NCBI RefSeq assembly: GCF_025666195.1 | Contig: NZ_CP102592.1 | Location: forward strand, 2,480,001 to 2,544,000 | Origin: Xanthomonas sp. CFBP 8443 | GTDB lineage: Bacteria > Pseudomonadota > Gammaproteobacteria > Xanthomonadales > Xanthomonadaceae | Length of the DNA: 64,000 nt | Direction: 5' to 3' | Shown: in pieces, positions 9,301 to 18,461 of the stretch | How positions within the stretch are numbered: position 1 is the first letter of the stretch | How the letters are laid out: every line of letters starts with the position of its first letter | The notes under the pieces: model-generated | What the model was told of the DNA's origin: nothing | What the model saw: only the letters and a program-made list of their open reading frames with translations | Database searches by the model: none | Program-made: the position numbers and the translations under genes

Positions 9301-9716
9301 AGCGCGGCGACCGGCGCCAGTTCGCGCTGCTGCAGCGGAATGGCATTCCAGGCCGCGTCGATCTCGCTGAGCAATTCCAGCGATTCGACCAGCGCGCTTT
9401 CGTCGTTGTGCAGGTTGGCTTCGGTGAGCCGGTGCATCACGTAGTCGTACAGCGCCGAGAGGTTGTTGGCGATCTCGCCGCCGGCCTCGTGGTCCAGCGA
9501 GCCGTTGAGGTGGCCGACGATGGCGCAGGCTTCGCCGATCGCCTTGCCCTTGCGCGCCTGATCGCCCTGCGCCAGGCAGGCCTGGGCCTGACGGATGCGC
9601 TGGCAGGCGCCGGCGAACAGCAGCGCGACCAGCTTGTGCGGGTCGGCATCGGTGATGCTGGTGGACACGCTCATCTTGCGGTATTGCTCGGCGTATTGGC
9701 GACTGGAACCGTGCAT
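9297..9716 (-). CDS. fliS: Flagellin export chaperone FliS
   Basis: 139 residues with the FliS pattern: an early YAEQYRK, DPHKLVALLFAGACQRIRQA, then GHLNGSLDHEAGGEIANNLSALYDYVMHRL. FliS binds the C-terminal disordered end of flagellin in the cytoplasm and delivers it to the export gate. ATG at 9716 is preceded by GGGAG at 8-12 nt; an in-frame extension to 9818 lacks this. It lies 163 nt after fliD in the same direction. Confidence 0.93.
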   Translation of the reverse strand: MHGSSRQYAEQYRKMSVSTSITDADPHKLVALLFAGACQRIRQAQACLAQGDQARKGKAIGEACAIVGHLNGSLDHEAGGEIANNLSALYDYVMHRLTEANLHNDESALVESLELLSEIDAAWNAIPLQQRELAPVAAL

Positions 9717-9879
9717 GGAAAACTCCCTCGGGTGGCGTAGCGGCCGCTTGCCGCCGTACGTGGCGATGGCGCCACGGCGGCGGTATTCGGAGCTGGGCCG
9801 GAATGACTGTCGATACACACGTTATCGGCCACTGGGCGGTCCGACTTGAGTCCCGTGAAGAGCATCTCGATAACGATTA

Positions 9880-11220
9880 TCAGTTGTTGGAAGAGAACTG
9901 CTTGGCCAAGTAGTCGCTGGTGCTCTGCATCTTCGCGACGATGGTGTCCATCGCGGTGAACCTGTCGGTGTACTGCTTGGTCAGCGTTTCCATCCGCTTG
10001 TCCAGGTTGCTGAGCTGGTTGGTCAGGTCGGTGATGTGCTTGTTGAGCGAGGCGGTGCGCTGGGTGATGGTGCCGCTGGTGGTATCCAGGTTGCTGTTCA
10101 ACAGCGTGGTCATGCCCGCGGTGAAGCCGCCGTCGGTGCCGAACATGGCCTTGGCCGACGTCGGGTCGCTGGCGACGGCGCTGTCGAACTTGGCGCTGTC
10201 GAAGCTCATCGCCCCGTTCTTGTCGATGGTCACGCCCAGCGCCTTGAGATCGACCACGTTTTCGCTGACCTGCTTGCGCAGCGACTGCTGCAGCCCGCGC
10301 ACCATCGAGTCGCCGGTCAGCGCCGAGGACTTGTCGTTGGTGGCGTCGTAGGCGCTGGAAGATTTCAGTAGGGTGTTGGCGGTGTTGTAGGCGGTGACGA
10401 ACGCGGTGATGTTCGCCTTCAGGCTGGTGCTGTCGTTGGCGATGGTCAGGCTGTACTTGGTGCCTTCCGCGGCCTTGGTCAGATTCAAGGTGATGCCAGG
10501 GACGAGGTCGGCCACCGCATTGCTGCTGGAGGTGCGCTCGAAACCGTCCACGCGCACGATCGCGTCGGCCGCGGCCACGGTCTGGGTCAGGCCGCCGCCG
10601 TTGCCGCTGCCGTAGGTCAGCGCGCTGAGTCCGCCGTTGCCGCCGGCGCTGCTGATGGTCAGCGCGCCCTTGGTCCCGGAATCGACCGCGTTGAGCACCA
10701 GGTGGTCGCCGTCGTCGGCGCTCACCACGCTGGCGGTCACGCCGTTGCCGCCGGCGGCCTTGTTGATCGCTGCGGCGACATCGCTGAGCTTGCTGCCTGC
10801 GGCCACGGTGACGTTCAGCGACTTGTCGCCGTACCCGATCGTCAACGTGCCGTCGCCGACCACGGCCTTGTCGGCATAGGCGGCCGAGGTCAGCTTCTGC
10901 CGTTCGGCCAGCTTCACCACCTCGATGCTGTAGTTGCCGGCGGTGGCGCTGTCGGTGACGCTGGCGGTATAGCCGGCGCCGTCGGCGACGGTGGCCTTGA
11001 CCGCGCTCTTGTCGGCGCTCTTGGCGATCGCGTTCATCGCCGTCTGCAGGTTGGACAGCGCGCCCTTGATCGTGCTCAGCGCCGAAAGCTTGGCGCTGGA
11101 TGCGGTGCCGTCCGCGTTGATCCGGTTTTCCTGCGGCGCGCGCTGCGCGGCGACCAAGGTTTTGACCACGGCGGCGACGTCCATACCGGAGCCGACGGCA
11201 AAAAGCGATGAAGTAGCCAT
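9880..11220 (-). CDS. fliD: Flagellar filament cap protein FliD
   Basis: 446 residues. The N-terminal FliD_N part (GSGMDVAAVVKTLVAAQRAPQ) and the C-terminal coiled coil (TASLNKHITDLTNQLSNLDKRMETLTKQYTDRF region) are both clear, with a Ser/Thr/Ala-rich middle typical of the exposed part. FliD caps the filament tip and promotes flagellin folding there. An AAGGAAG Shine-Dalgarno lies just before the ATG, and its own sigma-28 promoter lies 49-76 nt upstream. It is also adjacent to its likely chaperone gene. Confidence 0.94.
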   Translation of the reverse strand: MATSSLFAVGSGMDVAAVVKTLVAAQRAPQENRINADGTASSAKLSALSTIKGALSNLQTAMNAIAKSADKSAVKATVADGAGYTASVTDSATAGNYSIEVVKLAERQKLTSAAYADKAVVGDGTLTIGYGDKSLNVTVAAGSKLSDVAAAINKAAGGNGVTASVVSADDGDHLVLNAVDSGTKGALTISSAGGNGGLSALTYGSGNGGGLTQTVAAADAIVRVDGFERTSSSNAVADLVPGITLNLTKAAEGTKYSLTIANDSTSLKANITAFVTAYNTANTLLKSSSAYDATNDKSSALTGDSMVRGLQQSLRKQVSENVVDLKALGVTIDKNGAMSFDSAKFDSAVASDPTSAKAMFGTDGGFTAGMTTLLNSNLDTTSGTITQRTASLNKHITDLTNQLSNLDKRMETLTKQYTDRFTAMDTIVAKMQSTSDYLAKQFSSNN

Positions 11221-11269
11221 GGGTGGGCTTCCTTACGATAGCGGGCACGGAGGCCAGCGGTAGATAGGG

Positions 11270-11296
11270 GTATCGGCGGCGGACGGCGGTTCTTGA
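11270..11296 (-). promoter_or_regulatory. Sigma-28 (FliA) promoter of fliD
   Basis: On the minus strand, -35 TCAAGAAC (11289-11296), 11-nt spacer, -10 GCCGATAC (11270-11277). The FliA consensus is TAAAGTTT-N11-GCCGATAA. Placed between the fliC terminator and fliD, it makes fliD a late gene. Confidence 0.8.
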
Positions 11297-11360
11297 GCCG
11301 TCCGCGCATGTCGGGAATGCCCCGACCCCAATGCAAGTCCTGTGCCGGCCGGGCGGCGGA

Positions 11361-11393
11361 AAACGAAAAGGCCCCTCCTTGCGGAGGGGCCTT
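11361..11393 (-). terminator. Rho-independent terminator after fliC
   Basis: Perfect 11-bp stem: AAGGCCCCTCC (11368-11378) and GGAGGGGCCTT (11383-11393) around a 4-nt loop. Read on the minus strand it is followed by TTTTCGTTTT. It begins 24 nt after the fliC stop and insulates fliD from fliC transcription. Confidence 0.88.
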
Positions 11394-11417
11394 CGATCGT
11401 TGCGTGTGCGCTTGCTG

Positions 11418-12596
11418 TTACTGCAGCAGGCTCAGCACGTTCTGCGGGACCGACTTGGCCTGCGCCAGCATCGCGGTACCGGCCTGCTGCAGGATCTGGG
11501 TGCGGGTCAGCTCGGCGGTTTCCTTGGCGTAGTCGGTATCGCGGATGCGGCTGCGCGAGGCCGACAGGTTCTCCGAGGTGGAGCTCAGGTTGGCGATGGT
11601 GGAGGTGAAGCGGTTCTGCACCGCACCCATGTCGGCGCGCGAGGAGTTGACCGAGGTCAGCGCCTTGTCGACGATTTCCAGGGCACGCTGGGCGCCGGAG
11701 AAGCTGGAGATGTCCAGGTCTTCCAGGGTGCTGGTGCTGCCGGCCACCGCGGTGGCGGTGGCAGCAACGCCACCGAAAGCCACGGTCACGCCAGTGGCGC
11801 TGCTGGTGCCGGCGGTGAACGAGAAGTCCGTGCCAGCCTTCAGCGATTCCAGCTTCAGCTTGCCTGCGTTGTCGACCGAGGCGTACACGCCGGTCTGGTC
11901 CAGCTTGTCGTTGATCGACGCGGCGACCTTCTTCTGGATGTCGGCGGCGGTGTCGCCGACGGCGACGCTGACGCTGGCAATCGACTTGCCGTTAACCGAG
12001 ATGCCCGAGATGCTGCCCGAAGCGGTCGCGGTGCCGGCGACGAAGGCGGCGGTGCTGGTCTGGTCGGCGGCGAAGCCGGCCTTGCCCAGCGAATCGACAT
12101 TGGCGTCGACGATGCTGTTGATGCCGATGGTCTGGCCGGCATCCGCGCCGACCTGGAACAGGGCGCCAGAGAAATCGCCGTTCAGCAGCTTGGTGCCGTT
12201 GAAGCTGGTCTGGTTGGCAACACGATCGATTTCCGAGGTGAGCTGCTTGACTTCCGAGTTCAGCGCCTCGCGGTCGGTGTCGGAGTTGGTGGCGTTGGCC
12301 GACTGCACCGACAGCTCGCGGATACGCTGCAGGTTGTTGCCGATTTCGACCATCGCGCCTTCAGCGGTCTGGGCCAGCGAGATGCCGTCGTTGGCGTTGC
12401 GCGAGGCGACGTCCAGGCCACGGATCTGGGTGGTGAAGCGCTCGGAGATCGCCAGACCGGCGGCGTCGTCCTTCGCACTGTTGATGCGCAGGCCCGAGGA
12501 CAGACGCTGGATCGACGTCGCCATGCTCGAGCTGGTGCTGTTGAGGTTACGCTGAGCGTTCAGCGACATTACGTTGGTGTTGATTACCTGTGCCAT
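11418..12596 (-). CDS. fliC: Flagellin FliC
   Basis: 392 residues with the conserved D0/D1 ends: [18 protein letters not shown] at the N-terminus and [20 protein letters not shown] plus PQNVLSLLQ at the C-terminus. The central 150 residues are Ala/Ser/Thr/Gly-rich and surface exposed. The flg22-type epitope at residues 30-51 keeps [12 protein letters not shown] with Asp at residue 43. ATG at 12596 follows GAGGAGATATC; an upstream in-frame ATG at 12629 would add 11 atypical residues. Single flagellin gene in the window, transcribed from its own sigma-28 promoter and ended by a strong terminator. Confidence 0.97.
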   Translation of the reverse strand: MAQVINTNVMSLNAQRNLNSTSSSMATSIQRLSSGLRINSAKDDAAGLAISERFTTQIRGLDVASRNANDGISLAQTAEGAMVEIGNNLQRIRELSVQSANATNSDTDREALNSEVKQLTSEIDRVANQTSFNGTKLLNGDFSGALFQVGADAGQTIGINSIVDANVDSLGKAGFAADQTSTAAFVAGTATASGSISGISVNGKSIASVSVAVGDTAADIQKKVAASINDKLDQTGVYASVDNAGKLKLESLKAGTDFSFTAGTSSATGVTVAFGGVAATATAVAGSTSTLEDLDISSFSGAQRALEIVDKALTSVNSSRADMGAVQNRFTSTIANLSSTSENLSASRSRIRDTDYAKETAELTRTQILQQAGTAMLAQAKSVPQNVLSLLQ

Positions 12597-12692
12597 TTTG
12601 ATATCTCCTCTAAGCGATTTATCCGGCAACCTGTCGGTGCCTGGAGCCTCCGCAGGGGGGCCATCAATTGGCCGTTGCCGCTGCTGAGATAA

Positions 12693-12719
12693 ATAACGGC
12701 GGGAGGGTCACAACCTTTA
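12693..12719 (-). promoter_or_regulatory. Sigma-28 (FliA) promoter of fliC
   Basis: Minus strand -35 TAAAGGTT (12712-12719), spacer GTGACCCTCCC (11 nt), -10 GCCGTTAT (12693-12700). The leader to the fliC ATG is about 90 nt. Confidence 0.88.
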
Positions 12720-13148
12720 GCGATTCGCTGCGGAAAATATCGCGATGCGGCGAACCGGGAGCCTGTGGCACTCGCGGCGAAGAGCTTGTTTCGGCCGCGG
12801 TTTGCCAAACTTTAGGGTTCCGGCGCAGGGGCCGTGCGCAGCCGATGGCAATGACGAACTCGGTATAAAAGAAGCGTCGCGGCGGTCCGGACGAAGGAGG
12901 GCTTCACCGGATTGCGGATAAGCGGCAAGAAAGCCGCCCGGAGATCGGCGCAAAGAGACAATGCTTAAAAGGCGGGCAAAGATCATCAAGGCGGCGTCGA
13001 GGCAGGATCCGGCCCAGGCGCGGATAAAGAAGGCGCTACGCCAGGAAAGGGCGCCGAGAGCCTACGGCGTAACGCCGGTGGCATCGTTGTATCCGCGGCC
13101 CTGTGGCCAGTGGCAGTCCTGTGGCCAGGGGCAGTGAAGTCCAGGCGA
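12720..13148. other. 429-bp intergenic region upstream of fliC
   Basis: No convincing coding frame. It separates fliC from the membrane-protein gene, which points the same way. A tandem duplication of an 18-mer (CCTGTGGCCAGTGGCAGT, then the same with one change) is at 13100-13135, close to the stop of that gene. The part nearest fliC may hold further regulatory sites, but I recognise none. Confidence 0.5.
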
Positions 13149-13979
13149 TCAGCGCGCCGTGGCAGGCACCGGCGCCGGTTTCGCCGCCGTTGCCGGAGCC
13201 GGGCGCTTGGCCGGCACCACGCCCGACTGCAGTCGGCGGATCGAGGCGATCGGCACCGCTTCGGCGCGACGCTGCTCGGGCCACCACAGGAAGACGAACG
13301 CGCTGCTGGACCCCAGCAATTTCGCGTTGCCCGGCAGCGCCGCACTGTCGCCGCTGAGCACCACCTGCACCGGCGTGCCCGCGCGGCCATCGCGGATCTT
13401 CTCGGCCGTGTTCATGGCATACAGTGCCGCACCAAAGGCCATGAAGCAGACCACCGCCATGCACATGCCGGTCAACGGCCGCAGTCCCAACAGTTCCCAG
13501 TTCATCCACGGCGAATGCGAGAACAGCAACCGCCAGCCCCAATGCCGCGCGCGCAGGCGTTCCACCTTGGCCGGGTTGCGGCGGCGCAGCGTCTCCGGCC
13601 AGCCGAGCACGACCGCCATCAGGATGCCCAGCAGCAGGATCAGGATGTAGGCCGGATCGCGCAGGCCGGCGACCAGAAAGTCGCTCACCTGCAGGTAGTC
13701 CAGGATCGACAACTGGAAACGCAGGTAGAAGAAGTAACTCGACCACAGCCCCAGCGCGGACAGGAACACGTAGCCGGCACTGACCATCAACGCCGGCTCC
13801 TGCCGCAGCAGGCGCCAGATCTCCGCGACCATCGAGTCTTGGTTGACGTGCTTGACCGGCAGCAGCGACCAATCGGTCGGCGCCTGCTCGATCGCATCGG
13901 CCTGCGGCCCGCCGCCAGAAGCGGCCGCGGCGCCCGCCGGCACATCGGCGTGGGCGCCGTCCTGTTCCCTGGTTGTCAT
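13149..13979 (-). CDS. Predicted three-helix inner-membrane protein, unknown function
   Basis: 276 residues. Three hydrophobic segments: LMVSAGYVFLSALGLWSSYFF, AYILILLLGILMAVVLGW and TGMCMAVVCFMAFGAALYAM, followed by a soluble C-terminal part of about 90 residues ending in a Pro/Ala/Lys-rich tail. No enzyme motif. ATG at 13979 has GGGGAG five nt upstream; a longer in-frame start at 14120 has no such site. Its location between flgL and fliC suggests, but does not prove, a link to motility. Codon use looks like its neighbours. Confidence 0.75.
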   Translation of the reverse strand: MTTREQDGAHADVPAGAAAASGGGPQADAIEQAPTDWSLLPVKHVNQDSMVAEIWRLLRQEPALMVSAGYVFLSALGLWSSYFFYLRFQLSILDYLQVSDFLVAGLRDPAYILILLLGILMAVVLGWPETLRRRNPAKVERLRARHWGWRLLFSHSPWMNWELLGLRPLTGMCMAVVCFMAFGAALYAMNTAEKIRDGRAGTPVQVVLSGDSAALPGNAKLLGSSSAFVFLWWPEQRRAEAVPIASIRRLQSGVVPAKRPAPATAAKPAPVPATAR

Positions 13980-14145
13980 GCATTCTCCCCGTTCGGCAGA
14001 GCATCGCGCAATTTCGTGGCCGATGAAAGCCATCCCGGGGTTGGAGCGGCGGCGCTGCAGTTGCGCCTGGATTGCGTCGAGGTCCGCCCGGACCGCAGCG
14101 CCGTCGGCGCGGGCCGGCATGCGCGCAAGAAGAGAATGCGGGGAT

Positions 14146-15351
14146 TCAGCGGATCATGTTGAACAATGACATCGACTGCATCTGGGTGAAGATGGTCTGC
14201 GCCGCCTTGAGCGCGGACTGCTCCAGCTGATACTGGCCGATCGCATCGGCGTAGTCCAGATCGCGCAGCGAGGACAGCGTGGTCTTCAGCGTCACTTCGT
14301 TGGAGGCGCGCAACTCGGCGGCGTTGTCGATCGCCGACAGCTGCGCGCCGCCGGACGCGCGCGCGTCGATCATCTTCGCCGAGGCCTGGCTGATGTCGCG
14401 CATCGACGACTGCAGGGTGTTCTGCAGCGCGGCCTTGTCGGTGGCGGTGATCGGGTCCGTGTTCAGCGCGGCGGCCAGGGTGCTGATGGTGGAGAACACA
14501 TCCTTGTTGGTGGCGGCGCCGATCTGGAAGCTGTCGCCGACCGCCGGCGCGCCGTCCAGGCGCATCTTCAGGCCGTCGAAGCTGATGGTCTCGCCGGCGG
14601 CGTAGGTGCCGGTCTTGACCACGGTGCCGGCGCCATCGCGCACTTCATAGGTGTCGGTGGCGGTAAAGGCGACGCTGTAGCTGCCGCCGTTCCAGGTTCC
14701 GGAGGTCGCGTCGCGGCTGAAGTCCAGCAACAGCCCGGTGCCGGTGTTGGCGCCGGCCGCGTGCGCGTCGACGGTGCCGTCGCCGGTGCGGATGCGCATG
14801 AAGATCTCGCTGCCGGGCAGGGCGTCGGCAACCAGGGTGTCGGCGGCCACCTCCACGCTGCGCTGGGTCTGGTCGCCGTTGTAGACCACCTGGCCGCCGA
14901 CCACCGCGAACGGTGCGTTGGCGTCGGCGGCGCCGGCGAACAGGTAGCGGCCGCTGCCGTCGGTGCTGTTGGACAGGCTCAGCAGGCTGTCGTGCAGCGA
15001 GGTGAGTTCGGAGGCGATCGCCTTGCGGTTGTCGGTGGTCAGCGCCGAACTGTTCGCCTGCACGGTCAGATCGCTGACCCGCGCCATCAGCTCGCCGGCC
15101 TGCGCCAGCGCGTTCTCCTGCAGGCCCAGGCGGTTCTGCACGTTGTTGGCGTTCTCGCCGAAACGCGCCAGCTCGGCCACCGCGCGGTCCAGGTTGACCG
15201 CGGTGCCGGAGGCGACCGGATCGTCGGCCGCGGTGACCAGGCGCTTGCCGGTGGCCAGCTGCTGTTCCAGGTGCGAGATCTTGGCCTGCTTGCCCAGCAT
15301 GTTGTTGACCGACTGGCTGAACATCATGCCGGTGGAAATGCGGTTGCTCAT
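14146..15351 (-). CDS. flgL: Hook-filament junction protein FlgL (HAP3)
   Basis: 401 residues with flagellin-like ends: MSNRISTGMMFSQSVNNMLGKQAKISHLEQQL and, near the C-terminus, SLRDLDYADAIGQYQLEQSALKAAQTIFTQMQSMSLFNMI-type helix. It forms the second junction ring between hook and filament. The start overlaps the flgK stop (ATGA, 15348-15351). Confidence 0.94.
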   Translation of the reverse strand: MSNRISTGMMFSQSVNNMLGKQAKISHLEQQLATGKRLVTAADDPVASGTAVNLDRAVAELARFGENANNVQNRLGLQENALAQAGELMARVSDLTVQANSSALTTDNRKAIASELTSLHDSLLSLSNSTDGSGRYLFAGAADANAPFAVVGGQVVYNGDQTQRSVEVAADTLVADALPGSEIFMRIRTGDGTVDAHAAGANTGTGLLLDFSRDATSGTWNGGSYSVAFTATDTYEVRDGAGTVVKTGTYAAGETISFDGLKMRLDGAPAVGDSFQIGAATNKDVFSTISTLAAALNTDPITATDKAALQNTLQSSMRDISQASAKMIDARASGGAQLSAIDNAAELRASNEVTLKTTLSSLRDLDYADAIGQYQLEQSALKAAQTIFTQMQSMSLFNMIR

Positions 15352-17222
15352 CGGATCGCACCCAGGATGGACTGGAACATCGTATCGGCGGTGGAAATCA
15401 GTTGCGACGCGGCTTGGTAGGCCTGCTGCAGGCGCAACATGTTCGAGGCTTCCTCGTCCAGGTTGACGCCGGACACCGAGTCGCGCGCGTCTTGCGCATT
15501 GGTGTGGATCACGTCCTGGGCGTCGGCCGCGTACTTGGCCTGCCGCGCCGCCGAGCCGATCGTGGTGGTCAGGCCGGACACCGCACCGTTGAGGGTGATG
15601 GTGCCGCCATTGAACGCCTTGGCATCGTCCAGGTTGGACAGGGTCAGCGCGTTGCCGTTGTTGCTGGAGCCGGCGCCGGTGGGGCCGACCGCGAAGGTGT
15701 CGCCGGCCACCGGCGCGCCGTCCAGGGTCAGGCTCCAGCCGTTGGCGCTGATGGTCTGCCCGGCGGTGTAGGCGAACGGGCCGGCGCCGTCGATGGTGTA
15801 CTGGTTGGCGTCGATGAAGGCGATGCTGGACGGGTTCAGCAGGTTGGGATTGGCGGCGTTGCTGGCGCGCACGTTGCTGACCTTGCCGGTGCCCAGGTTG
15901 TCCAGGTCGGTCTTGGCGGTGATCGGCGTGGCCGCGGCGATGCGCGACGGATCGGTGATCGCCACGCCCAGGTGGGTGACCGCGTCGGCGGTGGGCTGCA
16001 GCAGGAACTTGTCGCCGGCGGCGGCGGTGCCCGACAGCTGCAGCGTCACCCCGTTGACCACGAACGGGTCGGCACTGCTGCCGGTGCCGGTCATGGCCAC
16101 GCTGGCGCCGGTGTCGGCGCGGGCGGCGGTCCAGGTGCTGCCGTCGAACTTCAGCAGCAGGTTCTTGCCGTCGAGCTTGCTCAGGTCGCTGACTGCGGCG
16201 CTGAAGCTGGCGCTGCCGGTATTGGCGGCGTTGGAGTTCACGCTGGGGGCGGACAGCGAGAAGAAGTCGCCGCCCAGGTTGCCGTACAGGTCGACGCCGG
16301 CCTTGTGCTGCTGGTTGTAGGTGACCGCCAGGCCGGTGGCCAGGCGCCCCAGTTCGGCCTTGGTCGGATCCAGCACGTCGCTGCGGAACTCGAGCAGGCC
16401 GCCGATCTGGCCGCCCATCGCGCTGTCGCCCAGGGCGATGGTGGCGCCTTGCGCCTGCAGCGCGACCTGCAGGCGCCCTGGCTGGTAGGGATCGGTGACG
16501 GTGGTCAGGGTCGAGGCGGTGGTGCCGACCACCAGCGCCTGGCCGCCGGCGGTGTAGACGTTGATCGCGCCGCCGTCCTGCTGCACCGCGCTGCCGCCGG
16601 TGTAGCCCACCAGCTGCGTGATCAGCTGGTCGCGGCGGTCGAGCAGGTCCGGCGCGGCCGCGGCGGCGTTGCTGCCGATCTGGCCGTTGATCTTGGCCAC
16701 TTCGGCGGCCACGCGGTTGGCTTCCGTGGTCGCGGACAGCAGGCCGTTGTTGACCTCGTTGCCGAGCGCGTCCATCTGCCCGTTGAGCTGCTTGAAGCGG
16801 GTCACCAGCGAGCCGGCGTTGTCCAGCAGGTTCTGCCGGCTGGCGGTGGCCGAGGCGTTGGCGGACAGGCCGGTGCTGGCGTCGAAGAACTTCGACCATT
16901 GGCCGGAGATATTGGTGGCGGTGTCGGAGAACAGCCCGTCGACGCGGTCGGACAAGGCCGACAGCTGCTTCAGCCGCGCCAGTTCGCCGCCGCTGTCCAG
17001 CAGCCGCGAGGTCGCCAGCTGGTCGGCGACGCGCGAGATGTCGGTGATCTTGGTGCCGTTGCCGATGTAGTCCGAGCCGTACCGGGTCGGCGTGGTGGTC
17101 GCGAACGCGACCCGCTGCCGGCTGTAGCCATCGGTGTTGATGTTGGCGACGTTGTGGCTCACGGTCGCCAGCGCCCGCTGGAAGGCGATGAGGGCGCTGG
17201 TGCCGGTGGAGAGGACGGACAT
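15348..17222 (-). CDS. flgK: Hook-filament junction protein FlgK (HAP1)
   Basis: 624 residues. N-terminal rod/hook signature LATVSHNVANINTDGYSRQRV and C-terminal GVNLDEEASNMLRLQQAYQAASQLISTADTMF-type helix. FlgK forms the first junction ring at the hook tip. It is 11 nt from the flgJ stop and coupled to flgL, at the end of the flgB-flgL series. Confidence 0.95.
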   Translation of the reverse strand: MSVLSTGTSALIAFQRALATVSHNVANINTDGYSRQRVAFATTTPTRYGSDYIGNGTKITDISRVADQLATSRLLDSGGELARLKQLSALSDRVDGLFSDTATNISGQWSKFFDASTGLSANASATASRQNLLDNAGSLVTRFKQLNGQMDALGNEVNNGLLSATTEANRVAAEVAKINGQIGSNAAAAAPDLLDRRDQLITQLVGYTGGSAVQQDGGAINVYTAGGQALVVGTTASTLTTVTDPYQPGRLQVALQAQGATIALGDSAMGGQIGGLLEFRSDVLDPTKAELGRLATGLAVTYNQQHKAGVDLYGNLGGDFFSLSAPSVNSNAANTGSASFSAAVSDLSKLDGKNLLLKFDGSTWTAARADTGASVAMTGTGSSADPFVVNGVTLQLSGTAAAGDKFLLQPTADAVTHLGVAITDPSRIAAATPITAKTDLDNLGTGKVSNVRASNAANPNLLNPSSIAFIDANQYTIDGAGPFAYTAGQTISANGWSLTLDGAPVAGDTFAVGPTGAGSSNNGNALTLSNLDDAKAFNGGTITLNGAVSGLTTTIGSAARQAKYAADAQDVIHTNAQDARDSVSGVNLDEEASNMLRLQQAYQAASQLISTADTMFQSILGAIR

Positions 17223-17233
17223 GGACGGCTACC

Positions 17234-18460
17234 TCAGCGCAGGGCGCTGTTGGACGGATCGGAGGTGCTGGCGAACGCGCGGCCGATGCCGCTGGCGGCG
17301 GCATTGCCGATCGCGGCGACGGCGCGGCCGATGGTCGGGCCGCCGGCGATCGCGGCGATCTTGGCCGCATAGGACGGATCGGTGGCATAGCCGGCGCGCT
17401 GCAGGCCCTGCGCGAAGCCGCGGATGTCGGTGCCGGCGTTCAGCGCCTGCTGGTAGCGCGGATTGGTCTTCAGCAGGCGCACGTAGTCGGCGAAGCTCTC
17501 GGCCGGCGAGGCGTAGGCGCGGAAGTCCGCACTCTGCGACTGCTTGACCCCATTGACGTATTCGTGGGTGCCGGTGGTGACGCGCTCGCCGCTCCAGCCG
17601 GTGGCCTTGATCCCGAACAGGTTGTTGGAACTGGCGCCGTCGCCGCGGGAAATGCCGCGGCGTCCCCAGCCGGTTTCCAGCGCGGCCTGCGCGACCAGCG
17701 CCCGCGCGTCCACGCCCAGTTCCTTGGCCGCCTTCTGCGCATGCGTCCAGATCTGCGCGACGAAGCCTTCCGGGGTGCGCGTGCCGAGGCTGGCCGCGGC
17801 CGCGTTGGCCGCCGCGGCGGCGCCGGCATCGATGCTCTTGTCGTCGTCGGCCGCGGTGGCGGCCAGGTTCGGCCAGCGGTCGTCGGTGCCGGTCCACGGC
17901 AGCGTGGCGCTGCCGTCGGCAGGGTTGCTGCCCAGCGCTTCGTGCATCGCGCTGGTCTCGCGGCCGGCGATCAGGTCGAGCACGCGCGCGACCTGCTGCT
18001 GCGACGCATCCGCCGCCTCCATGCCGCTCCAGGCGCCGGCGCCGGCGATCGCCGCAGCGTCGGTATCGGCCGGCGCGGATGCGCCGGCGATCGCGCCGTT
18101 GCCGACGCTGCCGCCGCCCTGGCCGGACACCAGCGAATACGCCTTGGCCGCCTGCGCGGCGCCGATCGAGGTAGTGGTCGGCGGGGTGTCGGCGCTCTTG
18201 CCGCCCAGCTGCTTGGCGATCATCGCCGCCAGGCCCAGCCCCTTGCCCTCGGTCAGCGCCTTGGCCATCTGCTGGTCGTACATGTCGCGGAAAGTCTGGT
18301 TCTCGCCCGGGAACAGGGAATCGCCGAAGCTGGCGTCGCGCATGCTCTTGACGAGCAGGTTGGCGAACTGTCCTTCCAACTGGCGCGACACCTTGTCGAT
18401 CCGGGCCGGATCGTTCGGGGTGGTCGCGTTCAGTTCGATCGGGGAGGCCGAGATGCGCAT
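17234..18460 (-). CDS. flgJ: FlgJ, rod cap and peptidoglycan hydrolase
   Basis: 408 residues, longer than the roughly 313 of enterobacterial FlgJ. Residues about 1-100 are the rod-binding domain (SMRDASFGDSLFPGENQTFRDMYDQQMAKAL). A low-complexity Ala/Gly/Asp linker of about 100 residues follows. The C-terminal glucosaminidase-type domain has the catalytic-region LVAQAALETGWGR, then NNLFGIKATGWSG. The protein is exported to the periplasm, caps the growing rod and cuts the wall for it. One nucleotide separates its ATG from the flgI stop. Confidence 0.93.
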   Translation of the reverse strand: MRISASPIELNATTPNDPARIDKVSRQLEGQFANLLVKSMRDASFGDSLFPGENQTFRDMYDQQMAKALTEGKGLGLAAMIAKQLGGKSADTPPTTTSIGAAQAAKAYSLVSGQGGGSVGNGAIAGASAPADTDAAAIAGAGAWSGMEAADASQQQVARVLDLIAGRETSAMHEALGSNPADGSATLPWTGTDDRWPNLAATAADDDKSIDAGAAAAANAAAASLGTRTPEGFVAQIWTHAQKAAKELGVDARALVAQAALETGWGRRGISRGDGASSNNLFGIKATGWSGERVTTGTHEYVNGVKQSQSADFRAYASPAESFADYVRLLKTNPRYQQALNAGTDIRGFAQGLQRAGYATDPSYAAKIAAIAGGPTIGRAVAAIGNAAASGIGRAFASTSDPSNSALR

Positions 18461-18461
18461 G

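Noticed and set aside
9869..9881. GATAATCGTTATC palindrome resembling part of a Fur box
   Set aside because: Overlaps the fliD stop codon, has only two of the three hexamers, and no iron gene is near; more likely a chance hairpin.
15402..17372. 656-codon frame opposite flgK
   Set aside because: Gly/Val/Arg-rich antisense product without domains; flgK on the other strand is unambiguous.
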